Assembly (NCBI GenBank): GCA_004211905.1
Contig: SHBP01000007.1
Span: 50,143-114,142, forward strand
Length of the DNA stretch: 64,000 bases
From: SAR92 clade bacterium
GTDB taxonomy: Bacteria > Pseudomonadota > Gammaproteobacteria > Pseudomonadales > Porticoccaceae
Direction: 5' to 3'
This document shows, piece after piece, positions 1 to 9,421 of this stretch (its first letter is position 1; every line of letters begins with the position of its first letter). The notes beneath the pieces were generated by a model. The model was not told where the DNA came from and did not search any database. It saw nothing but the letters and a program-made list of their open reading frames with translations. The translations under genes were made by a program, and so were the position numbers.

Positions 1-1
1 A

Positions 2-877
2 ATGATCGCTCTTCTTGCCGACGGCCACCTTCTTGTAGAGGGAGCACCTGGTCTAGCAAAAACAAAAGCCATAAAAACTCTATCCGAGGGTTTAGAGGCC
101 GACTTTCATCGGGTTCAGTTCACCCCAGATCTGCTTCCAGCGGACATCACTGGAAGTGATATTTATAGACCGCAGCAGGGAACCTTCGAATTCCAAGCGG
201 GCCCTCTATTTCACAATTTAGTACTCGCCGATGAAATTAATCGAGCACCAGCCAAAGTTCAGTCTGCTCTTTTGGAAGCTATGGCAGAGCGGCAAATCTC
301 AGTGGGCAAGAATACTTACCCACTGCCCGATTTATTTTTAGTGATGGCCACTCAGAATCCCATAGAGCAAGAAGGTACATACCCTCTGCCAGAGGCTCAA
401 ATGGATCGCTTTCTCATGCATATATTAGTGGACTACCCTGCCCCAGAGACTGAGCGGGCCATACTTGCCCTATCAAGGCAAGAGGCACTCAATGACGCTG
501 GTACTGGCATTGAGCCTCTATCCCAAGAAACATTATTTGCAGCGCGGCAGGCTGTTAACCAAATTCATATGACAGAGGCCGTCGAAGAGTATTTGGTACA
601 GCTTATTTTGGCAACACGAAACTCAGAATCCTATGGCGGTGACTTGGCTCAATGGCTCGACTATGGCGCTAGTCCACGGGCAACAATTGCTCTTGATCGT
701 TGCAGCCGATCTTTAGCCTGGATGGAAGGTCGCGACTTTGTGACTCCCGATGATATTAGAGCTGTTGCCCATGACGTATTGCGACATCGTCTAATATTAA
801 GTTTTGAAGCTGAAGCCAGCGGGATTATGGCAAATCAAGTAATCGACAAACTACTTGATACAGTGCCATCAGCCTAA
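2..877 (+). CDS. MoxR-family AAA+ ATPase (5' end cut by window)
   Basis: MoxR proteins are AAA+ ATPases thought to act as chaperones for the VWA proteins encoded beside them. In the visible part, Walker A (GAPGLAKT, residues 14-21), Walker B (LVLADEIN, 73-80) and the MoxR sensor region (ATQNPIEQEGTYPLPEAQ, 116-133) are all present, followed by the AAA lid. Family members usually have about 30-40 residues before the Walker A strand, and these are missing here. The methionine at base 2 is therefore probably internal and the true start lies before the window. The gene heads a tightly packed operon with DUF58, DUF4381 and Bat genes. Confidence 0.93.
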   Translation: MIALLADGHLLVEGAPGLAKTKAIKTLSEGLEADFHRVQFTPDLLPADITGSDIYRPQQGTFEFQAGPLFHNLVLADEINRAPAKVQSALLEAMAERQISVGKNTYPLPDLFLVMATQNPIEQEGTYPLPEAQMDRFLMHILVDYPAPETERAILALSRQEALNDAGTGIEPLSQETLFAARQAVNQIHMTEAVEEYLVQLILATRNSESYGGDLAQWLDYGASPRATIALDRCSRSLAWMEGRDFVTPDDIRAVAHDVLRHRLILSFEAEASGIMANQVIDKLLDTVPSA

Positions 878-890
878 TGAACTAGCGCTA

Positions 891-1847
891 ATGAGCCTAA
901 TCAATCAAGATCAAACACATCCTGCCACCGCTAATCTGAAAGATATGGTTAGACTGCGCTATGGAGCGCGGGATCTAACTGGCTTTCCAAAGGTTCAAGC
1001 ACGTCAGATGCTAGCTGGAGGCCATAAATCTCGTTTTCGCGGACGAGGAATGGACTTTGATCAAGTGCGTATATATCAACCTGGGGATGATGTCAGGAGC
1101 ATTGATTGGCGCGTGACTGCGCGCACTCAAACGCCACATACTAAGATTTTTAGTGAGGAACGAGAAAGGCCTATTTTGGTTATTACTGATTTACGTAGCC
1201 CCATGTTCTTTGGAAGTAAAAGACTAAAGTCGGTCGTTGCATGTGAGGTCTCAGCTGCGCTTGCTTGGGCGGGACTATCTGCTAATGATCGTTCCGGAGG
1301 AATAATATTCGGACAACAACACCAAATGGATGTTAAACCCCGTCGGAGCCATCATGCGGTATTACAATTTATTCATGGGCTCAAAGACTACAGTACTAAA
1401 TTACTAAACCTGCAGGACCAACAGTCAACTGACCGCTATAGTATGGCTGAAATACTCGATGAGGCACGGCATTTTGTTTCACCGGGGAGCACTATTTTTA
1501 TCGTAAGCGACTTTCACGACATTAATGACGCCTGCGAACAGCATTTGTTTACATTGGCTCGCCAGGGCAATCTAAATTTATGTCATGTTTTTGATAATAT
1601 CGAGCTACACCTTCCTCCCCCGTCACTCTATGCGGTCAGTGATGGTACTCAACATACACTGCTAGACACGAGTAATGCTAAATTGCGGGAACGTTTCAAA
1701 CAAGCTTTTGAAGATCGAACCCTGCGCTTAAGGAAAATTAGCGAAAAACTCTCTGCAGGCCTATTACCTTTTAATACTGACGATACAGTCATGAGCACAC
1801 TGCGTCGTGCTTATGGCAAAAAACGCAACAGTCGCCGTGGTAACTGA
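891..1847 (+). CDS. DUF58 domain protein of the Bat operon
   Basis: A DUF58 protein, the usual partner of MoxR and Bat proteins. The family signature is clear near residues 53-78: a GMDFDQVRIYQPGDD segment followed by RSIDWRVTAR. The second half has a VWA-like fold (ILVITDLRSPMF, then IFIVSDFHDI). An in-frame TTG at 855 would overlap moxR by 23 bases. I prefer the ATG at 891, 13 bases after the moxR stop, giving 318 residues; neither start has a strong ribosome site. Exact molecular function is not established for the family. The next gene starts 2 bases after the stop, so the genes are probably co-translated. Confidence 0.9.
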   Translation: MSLINQDQTHPATANLKDMVRLRYGARDLTGFPKVQARQMLAGGHKSRFRGRGMDFDQVRIYQPGDDVRSIDWRVTARTQTPHTKIFSEERERPILVITDLRSPMFFGSKRLKSVVACEVSAALAWAGLSANDRSGGIIFGQQHQMDVKPRRSHHAVLQFIHGLKDYSTKLLNLQDQQSTDRYSMAEILDEARHFVSPGSTIFIVSDFHDINDACEQHLFTLARQGNLNLCHVFDNIELHLPPPSLYAVSDGTQHTLLDTSNAKLRERFKQAFEDRTLRLRKISEKLSAGLLPFNTDDTVMSTLRRAYGKKRNSRRGN

Positions 1848-1849
1848 TC

Positions 1850-2359
1850 ATGCAAGGTGATCCTCTAGCGGAACTTCGCGACATTCATTTGCCAGATCCT
1901 ATATCCTGGTGGCCACTTGCCCCGGGTTGGTGGGTTTTAATCATTATATTCGTTGCAGGCTTAAGTTGGGCTCTTTGGCGGCTGTTAAGATTCTATAACA
2001 ATAACCTCTATCGACGACAAGCGATGGCGCAGTTATTGGAGATAAAACATGACCTAAACCTGAGCTCAACTCAAAGATTAATCATGATTCTGGAAACACT
2101 TAAACAAGCCGTTAATAGTGCCTATCCAGACCAGCATTTTAGTAGTCGTGATTTGGCCGCGTTTTTAAGGTTTTTGCAAGCCAGTTGCAATCATACTGTA
2201 TTCCAAAATCTACCTATTGATCTTAACTCCCTACTTTATGGCAGGCCTGATGACAGGAAAGAACATAAAGATCTGACTGAGTCATTCATCAATAGCAGTG
2301 CGATCTGGATCAAACAACACTACTCTCAGGATAAGTTGAAGGAAATATCAACATGTTAA
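1850..2359 (+). CDS. DUF4381 membrane protein
   Basis: A small protein (169 residues) of the DUF4381 family, found between DUF58 and BatA genes in gammaproteobacteria. The N-terminus has the family-like stretch LPDPISWWPLAPGWW. One membrane helix follows at about residues 27-46, then a cytoplasmic helical domain. Its stop codon overlaps the start of batA by 7 bases. The role is unknown; it presumably belongs to the membrane-bound Bat complex with the flanking VWA proteins. Confidence 0.88.
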   Translation: MQGDPLAELRDIHLPDPISWWPLAPGWWVLIIIFVAGLSWALWRLLRFYNNNLYRRQAMAQLLEIKHDLNLSSTQRLIMILETLKQAVNSAYPDQHFSSRDLAAFLRFLQASCNHTVFQNLPIDLNSLLYGRPDDRKEHKDLTESFINSSAIWIKQHYSQDKLKEISTC

Positions 2360-3348
2360 GCCTTATTTGGCCCTGGGCATTGGCGTTAGCGCCCTTACCT
2401 ATCATCTACCGTTGGCGTCGCAAACCGGCTGAAACCAACATAAGAGCTCTCAGAGCTCCAATGCTTACAGCGGCAGCCAGCGGGGAGCAGGTATCCTTAA
2501 AAGCGACCACCTGGCGCAACAGACTTTTGTTAATTTTACTCAGTCTATGCTGGCTAAGCGCTCTACTAGCCATTGCTCGTCCAGTTTATATAGGGGACCC
2601 CGTAGCTCTGCCTACAGAGGGACGCGATATTCTTATTGCTGTCGATATCTCCGGAAGTATGGAGCGAGAAGATATGGTCATTCGTGGCAAAACCGTTAAT
2701 CGTCTGATGGCAGTTAAGTCAGTGGTTGGAGATTTTGTAATCAAACGTGCAGGAGACCGTTTAGGGCTCGTTTTGTTTGGCGAAAAAGCCTATTTACAAA
2801 CACCATTGACGTTTGATCGAGAAACAATGGAATCCTTATTGCTAGAAGCTCAAATTGGCTTTGCTGGCAACGGAACAGCGATAGGAGATGCAATTGGGTT
2901 ATCTGTAAAGCGACTGCAAGACCGACCACAAGATCATCGTATATTGATTTTGATGACCGATGGCTCTAATAATACAGGCGCTCTTAATCCTGAAGAAGCT
3001 GCTAATCTAGCACGTCGAGCTAAGGTAAAAATATACACCATCGGTATTGGCGCAGAACGTCAAGAGCAACGTGGGCTATTTGGTCGAACTATAGTAAATC
3101 CCAGTGCGGACCTTGATGAAAAAACATTAACTACGATTGCACAGGCCACTGGCGGTCAATATTTTCGTGCGCGAGATCCTCAGGAGCTTGCATCAATTTA
3201 CGAAAGACTGAACCAGTTAGAGCCTATTGAACAGGATGCCGAGACCATCCGGCCTATCGTTAGTTTATTTCATTGGCCCCTGGGACTAGCATTTTGCCTA
3301 AGCTTAATTGTTTTTATGACCAGCCAACGAAAAGGCGAGGTTGGTTAA
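2353..3348 (+). CDS. batA: BatA, membrane-anchored VWA protein
   Basis: A 331-residue VWA-domain protein of the Bat ('Bacteroides aerotolerance') type. It has two N-terminal membrane helices (about residues 3-20 and 57-76), then a VWA domain whose metal-ion-dependent adhesion site is intact (DISGS, residues 98-102; TDGSNNTG further on), and a C-terminal membrane helix near 308-325. The start is supported by an AAGGAAA ribosome site and by the 7-base overlap with the upstream gene. It probably presents its VWA domain in the periplasm and works with BatB, BatD and MoxR. The physiological role of Bat operons (envelope stress or oxygen tolerance) is still debated. Confidence 0.92.
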   Translation: MLSLIWPWALALAPLPIIYRWRRKPAETNIRALRAPMLTAAASGEQVSLKATTWRNRLLLILLSLCWLSALLAIARPVYIGDPVALPTEGRDILIAVDISGSMEREDMVIRGKTVNRLMAVKSVVGDFVIKRAGDRLGLVLFGEKAYLQTPLTFDRETMESLLLEAQIGFAGNGTAIGDAIGLSVKRLQDRPQDHRILILMTDGSNNTGALNPEEAANLARRAKVKIYTIGIGAERQEQRGLFGRTIVNPSADLDEKTLTTIAQATGGQYFRARDPQELASIYERLNQLEPIEQDAETIRPIVSLFHWPLGLAFCLSLIVFMTSQRKGEVG

Positions 3349-3352
3349 GGTA

Positions 3353-5194
3353 ATGTTTGAGAATTTGACCGAAATTTTTAATAACTTTCATTTGTTGCGT
3401 CCATGGTGGTTCTTGGGCTTGCTTCCTGTTATTGCTGTCATTGGTTTTTATTCTTGGCGGAAACGCAATGCTGGTAATTGGGAAACTATTATCAATCCAG
3501 AGTTTTTACCTTTTCTACTGCAAGGCTCAGAAGGAAAGCACTCCTTAAGCGGTCCCTGGCTCGTGGCGTTCATGATCACAGCTTGGATATTTTGCTGTCT
3601 GAGCCTTGCGGGTCCCGCCTGGCAACAGTTACCTCAGCCTGTGCATAAGCAAGACTCCGCGTTAGTGGTAGTACTAGATCTTTCTCCTTCAATGTTAGCA
3701 GAAGATATTTCGCCAAATCGTCTAGTCAGAGCTCGCTACAAACTGATCGATATCCTCACTCAAAGAACCGAAGGTGTGGTTGGATTGATTGTTTATGGTG
3801 GAGATGCACATACTGTGTCTCCACTAACAGAGGATAGTAATACCATCGTGAGCATGGTACCCATACTTGAACCAAATCTATTGCCCGAAGCTGGTAGTAA
3901 CGTGGAGGAAGGTCTGGCGAGCGCCATAGACTTGGCTGTAGCTGGTGGTTATCAGCAAGCCAACATTCTGCTTATCACTGATGGTATTGATAAATCTGCA
4001 TTTAATAATATTACCCCCATTATCGCAGATGAAGGTAATTATAGGCTCTCAATACTCGGCGTAGGTACACCCGATGGTGCCCCAATTCCCAGCCCCGCGG
4101 GTGGTTTTGTCAAAAAGTCCGGTAATGTTATTGTCGCAAAGCTCAACGTAGGCGCGTTGAGGAAAATTGCCGCCAACAATGGTGGTTCCTATCAAACGCT
4201 AAGCGCCGATGATCGGGATATAGATAATATTCTGGCTGGCATGGACTCACTGCTCACAAATAGCACACGAGAAACAGATCGTTCTTTCGATCTATGGGAT
4301 GATCAAGGCTACTGGTTGATACTATTATTGCTACCTGTGTTGTTATTCAGCTTTAGGAAAGGGTTGGTCGTGGTAGTTTTAATTGCCCCACAGCTGTTCA
4401 CTGCTCAGCCGGTTGAGGCTTTAGAATGGCAAGACTTATGGCAAACTCCAGACCAGCAGGCCTCAGAAGCTATGAATGCCGAGAACTATGAGGCTGCTAA
4501 AGATCTGTTTGAAGATTCTCGCTGGCGTGGTAGCGCTGCCTTCAAAGCCGAAGACTTTGACCAAGCAACATCAGATTTCTCTCAAGATGATAGCGCCACT
4601 GGAGACTACAACCTCGGTAATGCACTGGCAAAATCAGGGGATCTCGAAGGAGCTATTGAGGCTTACACTAATGCTCTGAGCAAAGAACCTAAAATGGAGG
4701 ATGCCAGGTTTAATCTAGATCTGGTTGAGCAGCTGAATGATCAACAAGATCAGGACCAACAGAATCAAGAACAACAAGATCAGGACCAGCAGAGCCAAGA
4801 ACAACAAGATCAAGACCAGCAGAGCCAGGAACAACAAGATCAGGACCAACAGAGCCAAGAACAGCAAGATCAGGACCAGCAGAGTCAAGAACAAAAAGAT
4901 CAGGGCCAAGAACAACAAAATCAGGATCAACAAAACGAATCTAATGAAGATCCTGCCCCGTCTGAGCAAGATAAGCCTGAGGACAAAAATGAACCCGCAA
5001 CAGAGGAAGAACAAAAAGAAGAGGCTTCTGTTGAAGAATTGAGTGACGAAGAAAAACAGGAACAAGAAGCGATTGAACGCATACTTCGACGCATCCCCGA
5101 TGATCCCGGCGGTCTCCTTCGAGCTAAGTTTCGCCACCAAGCGCGGCAACGTAGTCAGAACCGAAGGCCGCCCACTAACGAAGAGCGCTGGTAA
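3353..5194 (+). CDS. batB: BatB/BatC fusion: VWA domain, TPR and Gln/Asp-rich repeat tail
   Basis: A single chain combining BatB (VWA) and BatC (TPR). From the ATG at 3353, two N-terminal membrane helices flank residues 17-90. The VWA domain has an intact metal site (DLSPS, 109-113), and a membrane helix follows near 325-350. A TPR region at about 430-505 contains YNLGNALAKSGDLEGAIEAY. A Gln/Asp/Glu-rich stretch of perfect-frame 10-residue repeats comes next, then an acidic stretch and a conserved basic C-terminus (RILRRIPDDPGGLLRAKF). A TTG at 3341 is an alternative start but overlaps batA. The repeat tail is much longer than a linker needs to be and may vary in length between strains. Confidence 0.9.
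   Translation: MFENLTEIFNNFHLLRPWWFLGLLPVIAVIGFYSWRKRNAGNWETIINPEFLPFLLQGSEGKHSLSGPWLVAFMITAWIFCCLSLAGPAWQQLPQPVHKQDSALVVVLDLSPSMLAEDISPNRLVRARYKLIDILTQRTEGVVGLIVYGGDAHTVSPLTEDSNTIVSMVPILEPNLLPEAGSNVEEGLASAIDLAVAGGYQQANILLITDGIDKSAFNNITPIIADEGNYRLSILGVGTPDGAPIPSPAGGFVKKSGNVIVAKLNVGALRKIAANNGGSYQTLSADDRDIDNILAGMDSLLTNSTRETDRSFDLWDDQGYWLILLLLPVLLFSFRKGLVVVVLIAPQLFTAQPVEALEWQDLWQTPDQQASEAMNAENYEAAKDLFEDSRWRGSAAFKAEDFDQATSDFSQDDSATGDYNLGNALAKSGDLEGAIEAYTNALSKEPKMEDARFNLDLVEQLNDQQDQDQQNQEQQDQDQQSQEQQDQDQQSQEQQDQDQQSQEQQDQDQQSQEQKDQGQEQQNQDQQNESNEDPAPSEQDKPEDKNEPATEEEQKEEASVEELSDEEKQEQEAIERILRRIPDDPGGLLRAKFRHQARQRSQNRRPPTNEERW
4748..4897 (+). repeat. Five tandem 30-bp repeats inside batB/C
   Basis: Five consecutive 30-bp units begin at 4748, 4778, 4808, 4838 and 4868. 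Each starts GATCA and encodes a variant of DQDQQSQEQQ. Differences between units are mostly silent third-position changes such as CAA/CAG, so the peptide is conserved better than the DNA. Degenerate partial units flank the array. The multiple is 3, so gain or loss of units would keep the frame. This is a coding microdomain repeat, not a CRISPR. Confidence 0.95.
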
Positions 5195-6940
5195 ATGAGA
5201 AGCTATTTTAAAGTAACTATCCAAGTTGTGAGTCTATGTATTTTAGCCCTATTAACTTCACTAAGTTGGGCTGATTTAACAGCAAAAGTTGACCGTTCAG
5301 TGTTGGATAGTAACGAGACCCTTAGGTTAGAAATACGTTATGACGGCCAAGTATTTACCGGCGAACCAGACTTTAAGCCTTTATCCAACGACTTTGATGT
5401 CTTATCTAATAACCGCCAACAAAGTTACAGCAATGTTAATGGCAAAACTGAATCATTTACCGCCTGGACAATACAGCTGCGGCCGAAACGAGCGGGAATA
5501 TTATTAATTCCATCGATTAGTTTCAAAGGTGATATCAGTAATGCTTTGGAGCTACGGGTGCGAGCAGCACCTGCAAACCCAACCGCAGCAAACCCAGGTA
5601 CGCAGCCTATATACACCGAAACTCTGGTGGATAACGATACTGTTTATGTTAACCAGCAAATTATCTTAACTCACCGCCTGTATACCTCAATTAACTTGAG
5701 AGATTACAGTCTCTCTGAGCTAAAAATAGCCAACGCCCTGCTTCATCGTCTAGGTGATACGACCTATCAGAAGGTGCTGAACGGCAGAACTTATTTGGTG
5801 TTGGAGGTAAAGTATGCAGTGTTTCCGCAATCTGCTGGGCAGTTAGAGATTCCAAGTCTGCGTTTTGGCGCCTATGAGGTAAATACTCGGAGTCAATTTG
5901 GTGTCTTCAATAATCGTGGCAATCAAGTTATTCGTGACACCGAGTCCGTGCAAGTGAATATTGAGGCTCCGCCAAGTCAAACTGCCGGGCTAGGTTGGAT
6001 GCCGAGTAGCAAAGTTAGCTTAGAGCAACGCTGGAGTGGTGATCTAGAGAATGCTACGGTTGGCGAGCCCATTACACGTACTGTTACCATCACCGCTAAA
6101 GGACTTAGTAGTGCTCAAATTACGCCCTTGGAGGTACTCCAGAGCTCAGATTATCGTGTCTATCCAGACCAGCCTCAGCTCGATCAATCTCTCTCTAGTG
6201 AAGGTTTAACTTCAACGAGGATAGAGTCTTTTGCCTTGGTTCCAAACCAGTCCGGCGAAATAACCCTACCTCCTATCGAAGTGCGTTGGTGGGACATTAA
6301 TCAACAGAGAGAGCAAATCTCGCGCTTGCCATCAACTACTCTTCAGGTATTACCCAGTGTCAGCAATGCAGATGATGGCCTAGCTAATGATGGCGCAATA
6401 ATTGGCGCTACGGCGCTCTCAGGTAATAATCTTTCTGCTGAAAGCCCGACGATATCAAAGCCACCTAATTCAAACCTGATCTCTATTTCTTTAGCATTAA
6501 ATGCAATTCTTGCTTCGCTAATTGTGGCAATGTTAATCGTACGAAAAACTCAAGCCCGCAGGGAGAACCAGGATTCCTCAATCGAATCTCAAGGCACTGC
6601 ACTCCAGACACTACGGCAGCAGCTAAAAATAATAGAAGATGCGGCAAAAAGTGATGACCTTATGGCGATGCGTGATGCCATTTTAATGTGGGGTAAAACA
6701 CTATTTGCTGAACGTCCACCAAAGACACTAAAAGCTCTCGCTGTTAGTTTAGAAGATAAAGATATTGAGCAACAATTTGAGCAACTCGATCGCCAGCTCT
6801 TTCAGGACAAAAACACTGATTTACCCGAACTCGATATAAAGTTATTACTGAGCCAAATTAAGCATCAATCAACTTTTAGCAGAGGGAGTAGTTCTCGAGA
6901 TAAAGCGGGTCAAGCACTAAAAGATTTATATCCGACGTAA
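5195..6940 (+). CDS. batD: BatD family protein
   Basis: A 581-residue BatD ('oxygen tolerance') protein. A Sec signal peptide covers about residues 1-27 (cleavage near SWA/DL). A long periplasmic beta-rich region follows, then one membrane helix (about 428-450, LALNAILASLIVAMLIV) and a cytoplasmic helical tail. The ATG follows the batB stop immediately, so translation is probably coupled. It closes the operon: 98 non-coding bases follow before a new unit. BatD is thought to complex with BatA and BatB in the inner membrane; a biochemical activity is not known. Confidence 0.9.
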   Translation: MRSYFKVTIQVVSLCILALLTSLSWADLTAKVDRSVLDSNETLRLEIRYDGQVFTGEPDFKPLSNDFDVLSNNRQQSYSNVNGKTESFTAWTIQLRPKRAGILLIPSISFKGDISNALELRVRAAPANPTAANPGTQPIYTETLVDNDTVYVNQQIILTHRLYTSINLRDYSLSELKIANALLHRLGDTTYQKVLNGRTYLVLEVKYAVFPQSAGQLEIPSLRFGAYEVNTRSQFGVFNNRGNQVIRDTESVQVNIEAPPSQTAGLGWMPSSKVSLEQRWSGDLENATVGEPITRTVTITAKGLSSAQITPLEVLQSSDYRVYPDQPQLDQSLSSEGLTSTRIESFALVPNQSGEITLPPIEVRWWDINQQREQISRLPSTTLQVLPSVSNADDGLANDGAIIGATALSGNNLSAESPTISKPPNSNLISISLALNAILASLIVAMLIVRKTQARRENQDSSIESQGTALQTLRQQLKIIEDAAKSDDLMAMRDAILMWGKTLFAERPPKTLKALAVSLEDKDIEQQFEQLDRQLFQDKNTDLPELDIKLLLSQIKHQSTFSRGSSSRDKAGQALKDLYPT

Positions 6941-7038
6941 ATAATATAGTCCGTTAGAATTAGATCTTGATACTCTTATACTTAAAGAAAAATAAAAGCT
7001 TTTGCGCAACCAAAGCTAATAAAAAATAAGGAATTACC

Positions 7039-7359
7039 ATGGATACTGAAGAAAAGAGCAACCAGCTTGAGCATGAGACCGCACTTAATAATCAAACTCT
7101 GTATTGGCAAGCCAATTTGAAACTCCTCGCCAAACTCTTGGTGGTTTGGTTCGCCGTGTCTTTCGGTTGTGGGATCATTCTTGTCGATTGGCTCGATCAA
7201 TTTACCATCGCCGGTTTTAAATTGGGGTTCTGGTTTGCTCAACAAGGTGCTGTTTATGTGTTTGTTGCTCTCATTTTTGTCTATGCGCGACAAATGAAAA
7301 TATTAGATAGACAGTTTGATGTCGGGGATGATGACAGCAATCAGGAGCCGCAATCATGA
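7039..7359 (+). CDS. DUF4212 small subunit of a sodium:solute symporter
   Basis: A 106-residue protein of the DUF4212 family. It has two membrane helices (about 31-49 and 66-83) with charged ends. It carries the typical first-helix segment LLVVWFAVSFGCGIILVDWL. An AAGGAAT ribosome site lies just before the ATG. Members are almost always encoded directly before a large ActP-like symporter, as here: the stop TGA overlaps the next ATG. The small protein is therefore probably a subunit of the carrier. Confidence 0.9.
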   Translation: MDTEEKSNQLEHETALNNQTLYWQANLKLLAKLLVVWFAVSFGCGIILVDWLDQFTIAGFKLGFWFAQQGAVYVFVALIFVYARQMKILDRQFDVGDDDSNQEPQS

Positions 7360-9137
7360 GCACGCAAGTACTAACTTATTTGTTTGTGGGCGCATCTTTT
7401 GCTCTCTATATAGGGATCGCAATTTGGTCACGAGCCGGATCCACCAAAGACTTTTACGTCGCCGGTGGTGGAGTGCACCCCGTAGTAAACGGCATGGCCA
7501 CTGCTGCCGACTGGATGAGTGCTGCCTCGTTTATCTCTATGGCAGGCATCATTTCATTTATTGGTCGCGATGGTTCGGTTTACTTATTAGGTTGGACAGG
7601 TGGCTACGTCCTGCTGGCACTTCTTCTAGCGCCTTACTTACGTAAATTTGGACGCTTTACTGTTCCTGATTTTATTGGCGAGCGCTACTACTCCCAGGCT
7701 GCACGCATTGTTGCGGTGGTTTGTTTGATCTTCGTTTCCTTTACCTATGTTGCTGGCCAGATGCGTGGTGTGGGCATTGTTTTTTCTCGGTTTCTTGAAG
7801 TAGAAGTGAATACCGGTGTGATAATTGGTATGGCTGTTGTTTTTATGTATGCCGTACTTGGTGGTATGAAGGGTATTACCTACACTCAGGTAGCTCAGTA
7901 TTGTGTTCTGATTTTTGCTTATATGGTGCCAGCAATCTTTATATCTATCATGATCACGGGCAACCCCATTCCTCAGCTGGGCTTTGGTGCTGAGGTTACT
8001 GATGGTTCAGGTCTATCAGTGTTGCAAAAGCTCGACGGCGTATTGTTAGACCTTGGTTTTAGTGCCTATACCGCCGGTAGCAAATCAACCATTGATGTTT
8101 TTGCAATTACCGCAGCCCTAATGTTTGGCACGGCTGGACTCCCTCACGTCTTGGTGCGCTTTTTCACGGTACCCAAGGTGTCTGATGCACGTTTGTCCGC
8201 AGGTTATGCTCTTGTATTTATTGCCATTTTATATACTACTGCTCCGGCGGTGGCCTCATTTGCACGTCTTAATTTAGTCGATACAGTCCATAATACCGCC
8301 TATGATGAAGCTCCAGAATGGTTTGGTAATTGGGAAAATACAGGGTTAATCGCCTGGCAAGATAAAAATGATGACGGCGTTATGCAATATGGCGCTGGTG
8401 CCGCATTATTACCTGCGAAACCGATATTTGATGTTGATGGCACTCGTGGTAGTCATGGCGAGCGACTGTTAAATAATAAATCCACTGAGTCTGCCAACGA
8501 AGTCTATATCGACCGAGACATTATGGTGCTGGCCAACCCTGAGATTGCAGGCTTGCCCGGCTGGGTGATTGCTCTTGTTGCCGCTGGTGGCGTGGCCGCC
8601 GCTCTATCAACGGCTGCTGGGCTGCTACTGGTTATTTCAAGCGCAATCTCTCATGACTTACTTAAACAGACCCTCCTCCCCAGAATAACTGAGAAACAGG
8701 AATTGCTCTATGCCCGCTTAGCGGCAGCCGTCGCGGTCTGTATCGCCGGACTATTTGGCATCTATCCTCCCGCCTTTGTCGCCCAAGTCGTTGCTTTTGC
8801 GTTTGGCCTTGCCGCTGCATCCCTTTTTCCAGCGTTACTTTTGGGTATCTTCTCCAAACGCGCCAACAAAGAGGGTGCTATTTCGGGAATGCTAGCAGGC
8901 TTAGTATTTACCTTTGCTTACATAGCGTACTTCAAATTTGTTGCGCCAGAACTCAACAGTGCAGAGTATTGGTTATGGGGTATCTCTCCAGAAGGTATTG
9001 GCGCCATAGGCATGTTACTGAATTTTGTGATTGCCATGACAATCAGTCACCTGACTGCTAAGCCGCCAGCAACTGTCCAAGCACTAGTGGATAATATTCG
9101 CATTCCTGGGGGCGCCAAAGCGGCAGAAAATCATTAA
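7356..9137 (+). CDS. Sodium:solute symporter, ActP-like large subunit
   Basis: A 593-residue SSS-family carrier related to acetate permease ActP. It has about 13 membrane helices and family stretches such as DFYVAGGGVHPVVNGMATA near the N-terminus and GTAGLPHVLVRFFTVP in the middle. A hydrophilic insert around residues 305-395, absent from E. coli ActP, contains a DKNDDGVMQY segment resembling a calcium-binding loop. This is the form usually paired with a DUF4212 subunit. The likely substrate is a small carboxylate such as acetate, but the sequence does not fix this. The start is in a 4-base overlap, with AGGAG 9 bases upstream. Confidence 0.9.
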   Translation: MSTQVLTYLFVGASFALYIGIAIWSRAGSTKDFYVAGGGVHPVVNGMATAADWMSAASFISMAGIISFIGRDGSVYLLGWTGGYVLLALLLAPYLRKFGRFTVPDFIGERYYSQAARIVAVVCLIFVSFTYVAGQMRGVGIVFSRFLEVEVNTGVIIGMAVVFMYAVLGGMKGITYTQVAQYCVLIFAYMVPAIFISIMITGNPIPQLGFGAEVTDGSGLSVLQKLDGVLLDLGFSAYTAGSKSTIDVFAITAALMFGTAGLPHVLVRFFTVPKVSDARLSAGYALVFIAILYTTAPAVASFARLNLVDTVHNTAYDEAPEWFGNWENTGLIAWQDKNDDGVMQYGAGAALLPAKPIFDVDGTRGSHGERLLNNKSTESANEVYIDRDIMVLANPEIAGLPGWVIALVAAGGVAAALSTAAGLLLVISSAISHDLLKQTLLPRITEKQELLYARLAAAVAVCIAGLFGIYPPAFVAQVVAFAFGLAAASLFPALLLGIFSKRANKEGAISGMLAGLVFTFAYIAYFKFVAPELNSAEYWLWGISPEGIGAIGMLLNFVIAMTISHLTAKPPATVQALVDNIRIPGGAKAAENH

Positions 9138-9368
9138 ACTTCCACTAACTGTTAGGCATAGATAAGTAGGTTAACTCTTCTTCGAACTACTCAGAAATTT
9201 TGATAATTATATTTCATAGTTTCCGGCAGATCAGTTCTAATTTGTTCATAGAAGAGCTCCAGTAACGCATACGTTTAGCTTTTAATTTGAAACAGAGTCA
9301 AAACTTGGCTAAACAACATTATTTGAGTAGCCTTAATCATAGGTTTACAAACTTAAGATAGCTTTAAC

Positions 9369-9411
9369 TTGACCCATTTATCTATGTAAAATGCGTCTTA
9401 AATTGGGTCAA
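9369..9411. promoter_or_regulatory. Inverted repeat directly upstream of the rubredoxin-reductase gene
   Basis: TTGACCCA (9369-9376) and its exact complement TGGGTCAA (9404-9411) flank a 27-base spacer. The right arm touches the ribosome site (AAGGA, 9411-9415) of the gene starting at 9422. Inner bases add partial pairing (ATTTA/TAAAT, offset by one base). It could be an operator for a dimeric regulator or an RNA hairpin covering the ribosome site. The other 230 bases between 9138 and 9368 show nothing I can name. Confidence 0.55.
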
Positions 9412-9421
9412 AGGAACGAAC

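Noticed and set aside
4748..4897. Regular 30-bp repeats, CRISPR-like in period
   Set aside because: No unique spacers; the repeats are contiguous, in frame and encode a Gln-rich tail of BatB/C.
4715..5224. 169-codon open frame on the minus strand opposite the batB repeats
   Set aside because: Low-complexity Leu/Ile/Phe translation caused by the repeat composition; no ribosome site and fully antisense to a real gene.
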